Assembly: GCA_036407095.1 (NCBI GenBank)
Contig: DASWZV010000079.1
Location: 1-64,000 of the forward strand
Length of the DNA stretch: 64,000 bases
Direction: 5' to 3'
From: Gp6-AA40 sp036407095
Lineage (GTDB): Bacteria; Acidobacteriota; Vicinamibacteria; Vicinamibacterales; UBA2999
The notes under the pieces were generated by a model, which did no database searches, was not told the origin of the DNA, and saw only the letters and a program-made list of their open reading frames with translations. Below, piece after piece: positions 42,767-52,600 of this stretch (its first letter is position 1; every line of letters begins with the position of its first letter). Position numbers and translations under genes: made by a program.

Positions 42767-42796
42767 GTTGACACGACCAACAGCGGACGTGTCAAC
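42767..42796. promoter_or_regulatory. Perfect 9-bp inverted repeat in the aceE/UDG divergent promoter region
   Basis: GTTGACACG (42767-42775) and CGTGTCAAC (42788-42796) are perfect inverted repeats, 21 bases centre to centre, 25 bases upstream of the aceE start. This spacing places both half-sites on one DNA face, as expected for a dimeric repressor. Each arm also contains TTGACA, a -35-like hexamer, on opposite strands. Confidence 0.45.
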
Positions 42797-42825
42797 TCCT
42801 TATTCTAATATTCGCAGCGCGTCTC

Positions 42826-43599
42826 ATGAAACCTGTATCGGCACGCCTCGCTCTGCAGAGCACCATGACACCGATGAGTGCGCGTCTGGCTGATGTACAT
42901 CATGCGATCGTGTCATGTGAACGATGTCCTCGACTGCGCGCGTACTGCCGCGACATCGCGCGAGAGAAACGCCGAGCGTACCGCGAGGACACGTATTGGG
43001 CTCGTCCCGTTCCCGGCTTCGGCGATCCCGATGCTCGGATGTTGATTCTCGGTCTGGCCCCGGCGGCACACGGCGCCAATCGCACGGGGCGCGTGTTCAC
43101 TGGTGATGGCACCGGAGGCTCAGGCGACTTCCTGATGCGGGCGCTCCATCGTAACGGCTTTGCAAACATTCCAACGTCGCAGCACGTCGGCGACGGTCTG
43201 ACGCTGATCGACGCGTACATCGCCGCCGCCGTGCGATGCGCGCCGCCCGACAACAAACCGACGCCGGAAGAGATCGCGCGCTGTCTCGATCACCTCGATG
43301 CGGAGGTTGCGCAACTCTCCCGTCTCCAGCTCGTCGTGGCGTTGGGAAAGATCGGCTTCGATGCGTGGCTGCAGTTGCAGCGACGCCGCGGGGTCGCGAT
43401 CGCGCCGCGCCCGCAGTTCGGCCACGGCGTCGTGGTTCGGGTCGGACGTGAACAGGGAGGACCGGCGATCTTGATCGGCTGCTACCACCCGAGCCGTCAG
43501 AACACCAACACGGGCAAGTTGACGCCCGCCATGATGGCGGGCGTCTTCAAGAAGGCGAGAACGTTGATTGATCGCGGCGTTAGACGCGCTCGATCCTAG
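42826..43599 (+). CDS. Family 5 uracil-DNA glycosylase (UdgB type)
   Basis: A 257-residue DNA repair enzyme. Cys residues in CERCPRLRAYC and further cysteines can ligate a 4Fe-4S cluster. The motif ILGLAPAAHGANRTGRVFTGD is diagnostic of UDG family 5, which lacks the usual catalytic Asp/Asn. CYHPSRQNTNTG is the DNA-intercalation motif. It removes uracil and hypoxanthine from DNA in characterised members. The ATG at 42874 is an alternative start closer to the conserved core. Confidence 0.9.
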   Translation: MKPVSARLALQSTMTPMSARLADVHHAIVSCERCPRLRAYCRDIAREKRRAYREDTYWARPVPGFGDPDARMLILGLAPAAHGANRTGRVFTGDGTGGSGDFLMRALHRNGFANIPTSQHVGDGLTLIDAYIAAAVRCAPPDNKPTPEEIARCLDHLDAEVAQLSRLQLVVALGKIGFDAWLQLQRRRGVAIAPRPQFGHGVVVRVGREQGGPAILIGCYHPSRQNTNTGKLTPAMMAGVFKKARTLIDRGVRRARS

Positions 43600-43610
43600 A
43601 GGCCTCGATC

Positions 43611-44036
43611 CTAGATGCCTTTGATCTTGAAACCTGACTGCGCGTCGCCTTCGCGGTACATGCCGTGGCACTGCTTGCAGTTCGCGGTGGCGTTGCCGGC
43701 GGCCATCTGCGCCGCCATCACATCGCCCTTGGCAGCAGCGGCCGCTGCGTCAGCGAATCCCATCCGCGCCGACGCCGCCAGCTTCACCGCGTCGTCCTTC
43801 TTCTGCCCCGCCCAGAACTTCTCGACGTCAGCGAAGAGCGACGCGAGTTCCTTGGCGGGAGCAACCGCATCGGCCGCGGCGCCGCTCTTGAGCGCCTTCT
43901 GCAACTGACCGTTCGCCGCAGCGACGGCCTTCATCTTCGCGGGGTAGTCGGCCGCGGTCAGCCCCTGAGCCTGCGCAGTGACCCAGCCCGCGCCGATCAT
44001 CAACCCCAGCATCAGAACTCCACAGAGACTTCGCAT
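43611..44036 (-). CDS. Cytochrome c'-like (class II) protein, copy 1
   Basis: A 141-residue exported protein (signal ending AQAQG), almost entirely helical, with one heme motif CKQCH near the C-terminus followed by MYREGDA. The C-terminal CxxCH and four-helix character fit class II cytochromes c (c' or c556). Its close counterpart lies 185 bases upstream. It may bind NO or carry electrons. A 15-base direct repeat lies between its stop and the UDG stop. Confidence 0.75.
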   Translation of the reverse strand: MRSLCGVLMLGLMIGAGWVTAQAQGLTAADYPAKMKAVAAANGQLQKALKSGAAADAVAPAKELASLFADVEKFWAGQKKDDAVKLAASARMGFADAAAAAAKGDVMAAQMAAGNATANCKQCHGMYREGDAQSGFKIKGI

Positions 44037-44180
44037 GCTCTCCTCCCAATGAGAACGTTTACCGCACCGACTGCTCGTGCCTGACTCTCGCCGTCAAGCC
44101 GTTCCGGGGGCGCGGCCGAGATTATATCCGCAGCATGCTACGGGAAAACAATGATCACGGAGCCGAGGGGGGATGAAAGA

Positions 44181-44204
44181 CGGGTCCTGTGAAAAAGGGA
44201 CCCG
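44181..44204 (-). terminator. Intrinsic terminator after the second cytochrome gene
   Basis: CGGGTCC (44181-44187) pairs with GGACCCG (44198-44204) around a 10-base loop, 17 bases beyond the stop codon at 44222 on the minus strand, and is followed on that strand by a TCTTTC stretch. Confidence 0.5.
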
Positions 44205-44221
44205 CCTTACGACAGAAATGT

Positions 44222-44659
44222 CTAGATCGAGCCGGCTTTCAGCCGATATTGCTGGTTCTCGTCCTGTTCGCGGTACTGCTTGTGGCACGCCGCACACGTC
44301 GCGCCGACCTGCTTGAACGCAGCGAGCACGGTCTGCTGGTCGGGCATCGGGGCCGACACGGCTTCTTCGACTGCCGTGACCTTGGAAATCGAGTCCTTCA
44401 ACATCTTCACCGCGTCGTCCTTCTTGTGGGAGACCCAGAACGATTCAGTGTCGGCCAACGACTGCTTGACGATGGCGATCTGCGCCTTGGCGTCGGGCCA
44501 AGCCATCGACTGGATCGCCTTGCCGGCCGCGCCCTGCGCAGGGGCGATCTTCTTCATGGCTTTATCGAGCTCGTCAGGTGTAGTGACTTTCTGAGCCAGG
44601 GTCACCGTGCCCGTCAACGCCAGCATGAGAACCGAAGTGCACACGAAAAAACGACGCAT
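44222..44659 (-). CDS. Cytochrome c'-like (class II) protein, copy 2
   Basis: A 145-residue exported helical protein (signal ending VTLAQ) with C-terminal CAACH followed by KQYRE. It is a paralog of the 43611-44036 protein: both have an FW(x)(x)KKDDAVK block in the middle and a YRE after the heme motif. The ATG at 44659 gives a proper signal peptide; the frame runs 60 bases further. A terminator hairpin follows, so the two genes may be separate transcripts. Confidence 0.75.
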   Translation of the reverse strand: MRRFFVCTSVLMLALTGTVTLAQKVTTPDELDKAMKKIAPAQGAAGKAIQSMAWPDAKAQIAIVKQSLADTESFWVSHKKDDAVKMLKDSISKVTAVEEAVSAPMPDQQTVLAAFKQVGATCAACHKQYREQDENQQYRLKAGSI

Positions 44660-44769
44660 GTATTGGAGCCTCCTGGGAATACTTACGGGGCGGGAGGGAT
44701 CAACGCTTACAGGTTCCACCCGCGTGGTTCAAGCCACGAAGGGCACGGAGGCGAGAAACGGAGAATATC

Positions 44770-44886
44770 GGCCACGAAGATCGAACGATCACGAAGATGA
44801 GTAACGGAGATTCTCTTGTCTCGACTTTGTGATCTTCGTGTTCTTTGTGGAAAGTCTTCTTCGTGATCTCCGTGATCTCCGTGGCC
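44770..44886. repeat. Two-armed short-word repeat (CACGAAGAT/ATCTCCGTG)
   Basis: The left arm (44770-44800) matches the reverse complement of the region ending at 44886 at about 80 percent. The right part (44826-44886) repeats GTGATCT plus CCGTG or TCGTG. The remainder of the 44660-45034 gap has no credible gene. The structure resembles the heptamer hairpins but is less regular. Confidence 0.5.
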
Positions 44887-45034
44887 AGATTTCCTCTGTG
44901 TTCTGCTCAGAAATGTGCTCCGCCATTGCATCCCGTTCCCCCCGTCTCCCCCGTTGTCTGCTCTCAAAGTCGCTCGCCGACTTTCATGGAACGGGGTGAG
45001 CTGCGCTCGTGGGCGACTCCGTGGCGATGACCGA

Positions 45035-45850
45035 TCACGGCGACACGAGCGATGATTTTCGCCCGGAAACGAAACGATCTCTGACGCGCACAGCGACATC
45101 GGGCCGGTTGCTGATCAGGCCATCGACTCCCCACTCGAGCAGCCGGTTCATATCCTCCTCATCGTCGATCGTCCAGACCTGCACTTCGAGACCGGCTCGA
45201 TGGGCATGACGGATGAAGCGCGGCGAGGTCACGCGGATGGTGCCCGCGATCTCTGGAACCTGGTAGCAACCGAAGGGCGGTCGGCGAACCGGCCAACCCG
45301 CCCACGAGCGGTAGAGCGCGAGACGCACCTCAGGGTGACCGGCACTCGTGGCCATGGCCGGCTGTGCCTCACGTGCGGCCCGCAGCGCCCGAAGCCCGAA
45401 GCCGGCGGCGCAGACCGCGTCGATTGCGTCGGCGGCGCGGACGGCATCGGCGACCGCGCGCCCCAGCCGGGCGCTGTCCACCTTCATTTCGACGATCGTC
45501 GGTACCCCTGAGTATCGCCGGAGGACATCGACGAGCCTCGGTATACCAGCGCCCTGCCCGCGGAACGGGTGGTGTCCGCGCGCATCGGCGAAGCGATATC
45601 CGGCATCCACGCGATCGAGCGCTGAGGCCGTCAGCGCCGCCACGGGTCCGCGCGCGTCGGTCGTGCGGTCGAGCGTGTCGTCGTGACAGACTATGACGAC
45701 ACCATCGGAAGACAGGTGTACGTCGAGTTCGAGCCCGTCGGCGCCGGCAGCCATGCCCAGGTCAAAGGCTGCTATCGTGTTTTCAGGACCCAGGGCCGCT
45801 CCCCCGCGATGCGCGAAGACGCGAGGTGCCCCCGGACGAAAAAAACTCAC
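45035..45850 (-). CDS. Glycerophosphodiester phosphodiesterase family protein
   Basis: A protein of about 271 residues of the GDPD TIM-barrel family. VFAHRGG, GPENTIAAF, GLELDVHLSSDG and HDDTLDRTT carry the catalytic His-Arg, Glu-Asn, Glu-Asp and His residues, and TIVEMK is also present. It hydrolyses glycerophosphodiesters to glycerol-3-phosphate and an alcohol. There is no signal peptide. I prefer the GTG at 45850; a TTG nine bases further upstream lies inside a repeat. Confidence 0.85.
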   Translation of the reverse strand: MSFFRPGAPRVFAHRGGAALGPENTIAAFDLGMAAGADGLELDVHLSSDGVVIVCHDDTLDRTTDARGPVAALTASALDRVDAGYRFADARGHHPFRGQGAGIPRLVDVLRRYSGVPTIVEMKVDSARLGRAVADAVRAADAIDAVCAAGFGLRALRAAREAQPAMATSAGHPEVRLALYRSWAGWPVRRPPFGCYQVPEIAGTIRVTSPRFIRHAHRAGLEVQVWTIDDEEDMNRLLEWGVDGLISNRPDVAVRVRDRFVSGRKSSLVSP

Positions 45851-45953
45851 AATGCTCAATGCTCAAGGCACAATGCTCAAAAGGCAAGAGCTTCGCCCCT
45901 GTGAGCACGAAACATCGGCCAGCAGGTCTCGTGCATTGAGCATTGGGCATTGA
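45849..45953. repeat. Heptamer-type hairpin, word CAATGCT
   Basis: 45849-45868 pairs with 45934-45953 at 17 of 20 positions. The left arm repeats ACAATGCTCAATGCTCA, and a third copy of the word follows at 45871-45880. It fills the divergent interval between the GDPD and AAA+ genes. Confidence 0.55.
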
Positions 45954-45965
45954 TAGGATCGGTAT

Positions 45966-47480
45966 ATGTCCAGAACCTCGTCGATCTCATCGCTGGGTGC
46001 GTTGCGTCAGTCAATCGAGCGTGGCGATGTTGCTCGGCGCCCGGTACAGGAAGAGGTTCGCGACAACCTGATTCGGCGCCTCCGTCAGGGCGGCCCGCTC
46101 TTCCCCGGAATCATCGGATACGACGACAGCGTCGTGCCCCAGCTCGTCAACGCGCTCCTCTCGCAGCACAACTTCATCCTGCTCGGCCTGCGAGGTCAGG
46201 CCAAGACCCGCCTGCTGCGCGCCCTCGTCACGCTGCTCGACGAGGAGATCCCGGTGATGCCGGGCTGCGAGATCAACGACGACCCGCTGGCGCCCATCTG
46301 CGCTGCGTGCAAGGCGCGCGTAGCACAGGAGGGCGAGGCGACGGCGATCGCATGGCTCTCACGCGAGTTCCGCTACGTCGAGAAGCTGGCGACACCCGAT
46401 GTGACGATCGCGGACATGGTTGGCGACATCGATCCGATCAAGGCGGCGCGATCGGGGCTGCAGCTGTCGAACGAGCTGACGATGCACTACGGTCTGCTGC
46501 CGCGCGCCAATCGCAGCATCTTCGCGATCAACGAGCTGCCCGACCTCGCCGGAAAGATCCAGGTGGGCCTGTTCAACATCATGCAGGAAGGCGACATCCA
46601 GATTAAGGGCTATCCCGTCCGCCTTCCGCTCGATGTGCTGATGGCGTTCACCGCGAACCCCGAGGACTACACCGCGCGAGGCAAGATCATCACGCCGCTC
46701 AAGGACCGCATCGGCTCGGAGATACGGACACACTATCCCGTGGGCCGTACTGATGCCATGGCCATCACAGCACAGGAGGCGTGGGTGGCGCGCAACGGAT
46801 CGGGACCGCGTGCCGACGTGCCCCGGTTCGTGGCGGAAGTCGTCGAAGAGGTGGCGTTCCAGGCGCGACAGGATCGCCGCATCGACAAACGATCTGGCGT
46901 CAGCCAGCGTCTCCCCATCTCCGCGATGGAGAACGTCGTCTCCAACGCCGAACGCCGGGCGATTTCGGCGCGCGAGGAGCTGGCCGTGGCGCGCGTCACC
47001 GACGTCTACGCCGCGCTCCCCTCCATCACCGGCAAGTTCGAAATGGAGTACGAGGGCGAGCTCAAAGGCGCCGAAGTCGTGGGACGCGATCTGATTCGTG
47101 CGGCGGTGGCGACGGTGGCCGAGGGGTACCTCGCGCACCTCGAGACACGCTCGGTCATCGAGTGGTTCGATCTCGGTGGCAGCCTCCAGTTGGGTGACAC
47201 CATGAGCGCCGAGGACGTGCTGACGCATGCACGTCAGGTGCAGGGTCTCGTGGAGCTGGCGCACGCGGCCGGCATCCCGAATGGCTCGCCACCGCCTCTC
47301 CTGGCGGCTGGTGTGGATTTCATGCTCGAGGGCCTGTATGCGACGCGGAAGATCAGCCGCAGTGAAGAACGTGGCTATCACAGCGCCGAGCCCACCGTGC
47401 GCAAACCGTCGCGCGAAATGAGCCTCGACGAAGAGCCGCGAGTACCGTCAGGCGGAGGCCGTAAGAAGTATTACAACTGA
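45966..47480 (+). CDS. AAA+ ATPase of the magnesium-chelatase ChlI/MoxR type
   Basis: A 504-residue AAA+ protein. The Walker A variant GLRGQAKTRLL is near residue 75. A cysteine-containing insert follows (MPGCEINDDPLAPICAACKAR, three or four Cys). A Walker B-like FAINELPDL has Asn in place of the first acid, and then come LFNIMQEGD, FTANPEDYTARGKI and the arginine-finger region LKDRIGSEI. It pairs with the VWA protein encoded 66 bases downstream, as BchI with BchD or MoxR with its VWA partners. It is probably a chaperone or remodelling ATPase; the client is unknown. Confidence 0.85.
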   Translation: MSRTSSISSLGALRQSIERGDVARRPVQEEVRDNLIRRLRQGGPLFPGIIGYDDSVVPQLVNALLSQHNFILLGLRGQAKTRLLRALVTLLDEEIPVMPGCEINDDPLAPICAACKARVAQEGEATAIAWLSREFRYVEKLATPDVTIADMVGDIDPIKAARSGLQLSNELTMHYGLLPRANRSIFAINELPDLAGKIQVGLFNIMQEGDIQIKGYPVRLPLDVLMAFTANPEDYTARGKIITPLKDRIGSEIRTHYPVGRTDAMAITAQEAWVARNGSGPRADVPRFVAEVVEEVAFQARQDRRIDKRSGVSQRLPISAMENVVSNAERRAISAREELAVARVTDVYAALPSITGKFEMEYEGELKGAEVVGRDLIRAAVATVAEGYLAHLETRSVIEWFDLGGSLQLGDTMSAEDVLTHARQVQGLVELAHAAGIPNGSPPPLLAAGVDFMLEGLYATRKISRSEERGYHSAEPTVRKPSREMSLDEEPRVPSGGGRKKYYN

Positions 47481-47546
47481 CACACGCCTGAGGCCTGGCC
47501 CAGCCCTGAGCCCTGTGGCCTGGGTCCTGAGGCCTTGTGACGAGGA

Positions 47547-48875
47547 ATGAAGTTCAGGTACACCAAGTACACCGGCGACCTGCTCGACGAGATCGATATC
47601 GAGGATCTCGTGTCGAAGCTCTCCGACCTTCTCCTGTCGAGCGGTTTCAACAACCCATGGGGCACCCCGATGGACGACGACGGGGATCGCACGATGCAGG
47701 CGCTGCACGATGCGATTCTCGAAGCGCTGTTCAGCGGCGGCCTGCTCTCGGATGAAGCGATGCAGCAGCTGCTCGGTGAACCTGCCGACGGTGATCAGGA
47801 ACAGGCGCGTCAGCAGCTGGAGGATCTCGTGCAGCAGATCATCCAGCGCATGATGGAGCAGGGGTTCGTGTCAGCACCGCCGGATCTCGAGCAGGAGCGC
47901 GAACACCGTCGAGGAACCGGCGGCGGGCTCGGCGAGGACGCCGGGCCGGTGCGGTTCGAAGTCACCGACAAGGCGCTCGACTTCCTCGGCTATCGGGCGC
48001 TCCGCGACCTGCTCGGGTCAATCGGCCGCAGCGACGCCGGCCGTCACGAGACGCGGCATTTCAGCACCGGGGTCGAAACCGCGGCGGCGCCGAAGCCCTA
48101 CGAGTTCGGGGATACGCTGAATATCGATCCCAGCAGCACCATTCTCAATGCCGTGCAGCGGATCAGCGCAACCGGGTCGATGGGGTCGGGAGTCGTTTTC
48201 GCGCGCAAGGACGGGGCGAAAGCGACTCCCGGCCCCATCGCCATCGATGTCGACTACCCCGACCTGATGGTTGCGCAAAGCGAGTATCAGAGCTCGTGCG
48301 CCACCGTCATCATGCTGGACTGCAGTCACAGCATGATCCTCTACGGAGAAGATCGCTTCACACCGGCCAAACGCGTCGCCATGGCGCTGGCGCATCTGAT
48401 TCGCACGCAGTACCCGGGTGATTCCCTGCGTGCCGTCCTCTTCCACGATTCGGCCGAAGAGATCCCGCTCAAGCAGTTGGGGCGCGTACGCGTGGGCCCC
48501 TACTACACCAATACGCGCGAGGGACTTCGTCTGGCGCGCCGCATTCTCGAGCGGCAGAAGAAGGACATGCGCCAGATCGTGATGATCACCGACGGCAAGC
48601 CGTCAGCGCTCACGCGCCCCGACGGGCAGATCTACAAGAACGCGTTCGGCCTCGATCCGTTCATCGTGTCCGAGACGTTCGCCGAAGTGAGCGCGTGCCA
48701 GAAGGCGGGCATCATGATCAACACGTTCATGCTCGCACGCGATCACGACCTGGTCGCCTTCGTCCGGCGCGTCGCGGCAATCTGCCGCGGGAAGGCGTAC
48801 TTCACGACACCGTACACGCTCGGACAGTACGTGCTCATGGATTACATGGACCGGAAAACGCGAACGATTCACTGA
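47547..48875 (+). CDS. VWA domain-containing protein
   Basis: A 442-residue cytoplasmic protein. The N-terminal half is acidic and Gln-rich, with predicted helices (QQLEDLVQQIIQRMMEQ). Residues from about 245 form a von Willebrand A domain with a MIDAS motif in MLDCSHSMI (D-x-S-x-S) and a Thr/Asp in MITDGKPSA. The partner AAA+ gene is immediately upstream. Such ATPase-VWA pairs assemble metal centres or remodel complexes. Confidence 0.85.
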   Translation: MKFRYTKYTGDLLDEIDIEDLVSKLSDLLLSSGFNNPWGTPMDDDGDRTMQALHDAILEALFSGGLLSDEAMQQLLGEPADGDQEQARQQLEDLVQQIIQRMMEQGFVSAPPDLEQEREHRRGTGGGLGEDAGPVRFEVTDKALDFLGYRALRDLLGSIGRSDAGRHETRHFSTGVETAAAPKPYEFGDTLNIDPSSTILNAVQRISATGSMGSGVVFARKDGAKATPGPIAIDVDYPDLMVAQSEYQSSCATVIMLDCSHSMILYGEDRFTPAKRVAMALAHLIRTQYPGDSLRAVLFHDSAEEIPLKQLGRVRVGPYYTNTREGLRLARRILERQKKDMRQIVMITDGKPSALTRPDGQIYKNAFGLDPFIVSETFAEVSACQKAGIMINTFMLARDHDLVAFVRRVAAICRGKAYFTTPYTLGQYVLMDYMDRKTRTIH

Positions 48876-48896
48876 TTTCTCTCGCGGACGACTGCC

Positions 48897-49541
48897 ATGC
48901 TCTGGATGCTGCCGCCGACGATTCCGATTTTCCCGCTCCCCAACGCTGTCCTCTTCCCCAACGTCTTTCTGCCACTGCACATCTTCGAGCCGCGCTATCG
49001 GGCAATGGTGCGCGATGCCATGGCCACCGATCACATCATCGGGATGGTACTGCTGCGTCCGGGGTTCGAACGGGACTACGACGGCCGGCCGCCGGTCTAC
49101 CCGATTGGATGCGCCGGCGTGATCACGCATTCAGAAGCGTTACCGGATGGGCGGTTCAACATCATCCTGAAGGGGCTCGAGAAATTCAAGATGACCGGCG
49201 AAGACGCGAGCCGTCCGTACCGGCTCGCGCATGTCGAAGCGTTACCAGACGTCGTCGGTGACAAGGAGCGCGAGGCGATCGCGGGACATCGCCACCGACT
49301 CGAATCGCTCGTCGCGGCAGCGACCGAACACGGCCGTCAGGAACCCAAGCTGCCGGCCTCCGTTCCCGATTACGATCTCGTGAACGCGCTGGCCCAGTAT
49401 TTCTCGTTCGAGCCGCTCGAACGACAGGCGCTGCTCGAATGCGACGGCGTGCTGTCCCGGTGTCTTGCCCTCATCGAGCTGCTCGAGATGCGTACGATCG
49501 CGTTGCGCGGTACCTCCTGGACCAGCGGAGCGCTCCACTAA
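48897..49541 (+). CDS. LON-N substrate-binding domain protein
   Basis: A 214-residue protein consisting only of the LON N-terminal (substrate-binding) domain. IPIFPLPNAVLFPNVFLPLHIFEPRYR and GMVLLRPGFERDY are typical, and no ATPase or protease part follows. It is 21 bases after the VWA gene, so probably the same operon, suggesting a client-recognition role. Array F starts directly after its stop codon. Confidence 0.85.
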   Translation: MLWMLPPTIPIFPLPNAVLFPNVFLPLHIFEPRYRAMVRDAMATDHIIGMVLLRPGFERDYDGRPPVYPIGCAGVITHSEALPDGRFNIILKGLEKFKMTGEDASRPYRLAHVEALPDVVGDKEREAIAGHRHRLESLVAAATEHGRQEPKLPASVPDYDLVNALAQYFSFEPLERQALLECDGVLSRCLALIELLEMRTIALRGTSWTSGALH

Positions 49542-49542
49542 G

Positions 49543-49672
49543 CCTGAAAATAGTCGGTGCGATGGCGCTGACGATAGTCGGTGCGATCCTGCTTTCGCAT
49601 GTCGGTGCGATCCCGACGCATATCGGTGCGAGCAGGATCGCACCGACCATCGTCCAGGGATCTCGCACCGAC
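49543..49672. repeat. 24-bp inverted tandem array F (4 forward, 2 reverse units; inverted core)
   Basis: Forward copies start at 49553, 49577, 49601 and 49622 (21-base step). Reverse copies start at 49638 and 49663. The 21-base step lies in the forward arm, so the core is in the opposite orientation to those of arrays A and B. The first unit begins with CCTGA two bases after the TAA of the LON-N gene. Confidence 0.95.
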
Positions 49673-49686
49673 ACGTATCACACACG

Positions 49687-52600
49687 CTATTGCACCGGCG
49701 CATTCATCGTCGACTGGATCTCGGCCGCGGATAGAGCCCTGTTGTAGATCCGGATCTCATCGATCGATCCGTTGAAGAACTCGCCGTAGCCGTCTCCGCC
49801 GATCTGAAGCGTGCCACCCGACGTCGTAATCGAGGTGGCCTGCGGCATCGAGGCCACTTGAATTCCGTTGACGTAGAGCTTCACGGTCTTCCCATCGAAT
49901 GTCGTGGCGAGATGCGTCCAGACATTGATCGGCAGCGCTGAGGCCGCGTAGGTGTTCTGGTTGCCCGCACCAAACGTACCTCCGCCGACGGGGCTGTTGT
50001 TGTCCGAGCTGGCCATGAGGTAGTAGCGATCGACGTTCTTGTGCATGACCGATCGCCAGCCTCCCTGAGCGGCAGCCGGCATGACCCACGCCTCGAGCGT
50101 CATCGCCGTCGTCAGGTCGAGTGACGCAGAATCCGGCACCGTGACGACCGAGTTGGAGCCGTTGAAGCGCATCGCGTTGCCAAACTTTCCGGCCGACCAT
50201 GCTGCGGTGGTGTTTGCAGTGCCGTGGTTCCCCATCCCTGACGAGTCCGCCACCGTAGTTCCTGTGCTGGCGTTGAAGGAATACGCGGCCACGAGCCCGC
50301 TCGGAGTCGGAGTTGGCGTCGGATCCGGGACGGTGCCGCCACTCGTCGGCGACAGTGCGCTCTGAGGAATGGCCTGTGTCGCCTGCCCCGAATACGACCA
50401 CTGCAGCCGAATCTCCGACAGGCCTCCCGCCTCGTAGTACTCGAGGCGGATCGGATAGTGCTGCCCCGCCTGCAACGTGATGCCCGCACTCGTGTCGGTC
50501 GCCGCGGCGTGGTTGCTCCAGTTGCCGATCACCTGTTGGCTGTTCACCCACAGCCGCACACCGTCATCGGACACGGTTGTGAACGTATACGTGCCGGTCA
50601 CCGGGGCGATGACATCTCCGGTCCATCGCACCGAGAAGTTATCGGCGGGCAAACCCGATCCCGGTGTCCCGGAACCCCAGTTGAAGTTCACCGTCGGATC
50701 GACGCGGGTCACCAACAATGACCCGAACGCCGTACCGCTGAAGTACTCGCCGCGCAGTCCTGCTCCGCTCGTCGTCGTCGCGTTGACTGTTACTGTCAGA
50801 TCGTCGCTGGACGTCAGGGCGCCATCCGACGCGCTCAACCGCAAAACGTACGCGCCCGCGGCCGAGAACGTTGCGCTCGTGTTGAGCGCCGCGGAGTTTC
50901 CGAACGTGACGGTTCCCGGCCCGCTCACCTTGCTCCACGCTGTAATGAGCGCTGACGGCGTCGGCTGCCCATCGTCAGTTGCGGTGCCAGCCAATGTCAC
51001 CGATGAGGGGAGCGTTACCGCCTGGTCCGCGCCGGCGTTCACTGCAGGGGCCGTATTGGAAGGCGGTGGCGTCACGCTGCTGCTGGTCACGGTGATGACG
51101 TCGGTCGCGGTGTTTCCGGCTGCGTCACGCGCGCTCACCGTAATCGTGTTGGCATTTGCCGCGAGCGCAATGCCGCTGATGCTCCAACTCGTTGTGCCGG
51201 TCGCGGTGCCGCTGCCGCCACGGTCATTGACCCAGGTCACCTGCGTGACACCGACGTTATCGCTCGCTGTCCCGCCCAGCGTGAGGGTTGACGCCGTCGT
51301 CGTGAACGTCGTCCCCGATGTTGGACTCGTGATCACGATCGCCGGAGCGGCTGTGTCGGTCCCCGTCGAGGAGCCTACGCCACGGAACGCGACAGACTGC
51401 ATCACCCAGCCCATGCCGGTGCTGGATGCGGTGGCCGAATAGCTTCCCACGGCCGAGACGACGCGGTCTTCCAGGATGCTGCCGTTGGGCGTCGTGATCA
51501 TGCGAGACATGTAACCTGAGCCCGCGCCCGTCGTCACTGTCTGGACGTAGCTGGCTCCCACAAGAAGCACATTGGCTGCGGTCGTCGTTACGGCCCCGCT
51601 CGTGAGCGCCGTTCCGGTGCCGGTTGCGCCGCGGACCCCGTCAACCGGCGTCACAGCGCTGATGCCGCGATATTCGGCGATACGCACATCGGGGAAGCTC
51701 ACCGCAGTGTTGAATCTCACGGTGATGGAGTTCGTCGAGCCCGCGGCAATGTTGGCGGCGTAGTAGATCGCCTGTGACTGAACGCCGGCTTGGACAGTTG
51801 CCAGCGCCCGCGTGTAGGCGTTGCCGCGCGCATCGGTCACGCTGACCACCTGTGATGTCGCGTCGTTCCATCCGATCGCCACGACATTCAGGTTGCCGGC
51901 CGATTGTGCGCCAGGAAACGATACCGTTACGGATGACTGCGGCGTCTGAGGAACGGCGTAATTCCCCTGCAAGAACGCGATGGGCGTTGGCGCAGGGCTC
52001 GTCGGCACACCCGCTGAGACCGTCCACGTGAATGTCCGCGTTGCGGAGAGCGAGCCATCCGACACACTGGCGGTCACCGAGTAGGTGCCCGCCGTCACCG
52101 GCGCACCCGCGATCAATCCGGTCGACGCCGCCACCGACAGCCCCGCGGGCAGTCCCGTGGCGCTATAGGTCAGAGGGTTGCTGTTGGCATCGCTGCCCAC
52201 GAGTTGCAACGACACCGTCTGGCCAACGACGGTCGACTGATTGCTCACTGCGGCAAGCGTCGGCGCGACATTCACATTCGCATTCACACTTACCGCGATG
52301 ACGTCGGTTCCAACGTTCCCGGCCGCATCGCGGGCCGTAACCGTGATGTTATTGGTCCCTGCTGCGAGCGTGACGCCGCCGATACTCCACGTCGTCGTGC
52401 CGGTCCCAACGCCGTTCCCGCCGCGATCATTCACCCATGTGACCTGAGTCACGCCGACGTTGTCGCTCGCGGTGCCGCTCAGGGACAGTGTCGATGATGT
52501 CGTAGTGAAGGTCGCCGCCGACGTCGGGCCCGTAATGGTGACCAACGGCGAGGTTGAATCTCCCGCCGCCGCAGTGATCGTCCACGTGAACGTCTGGGAC

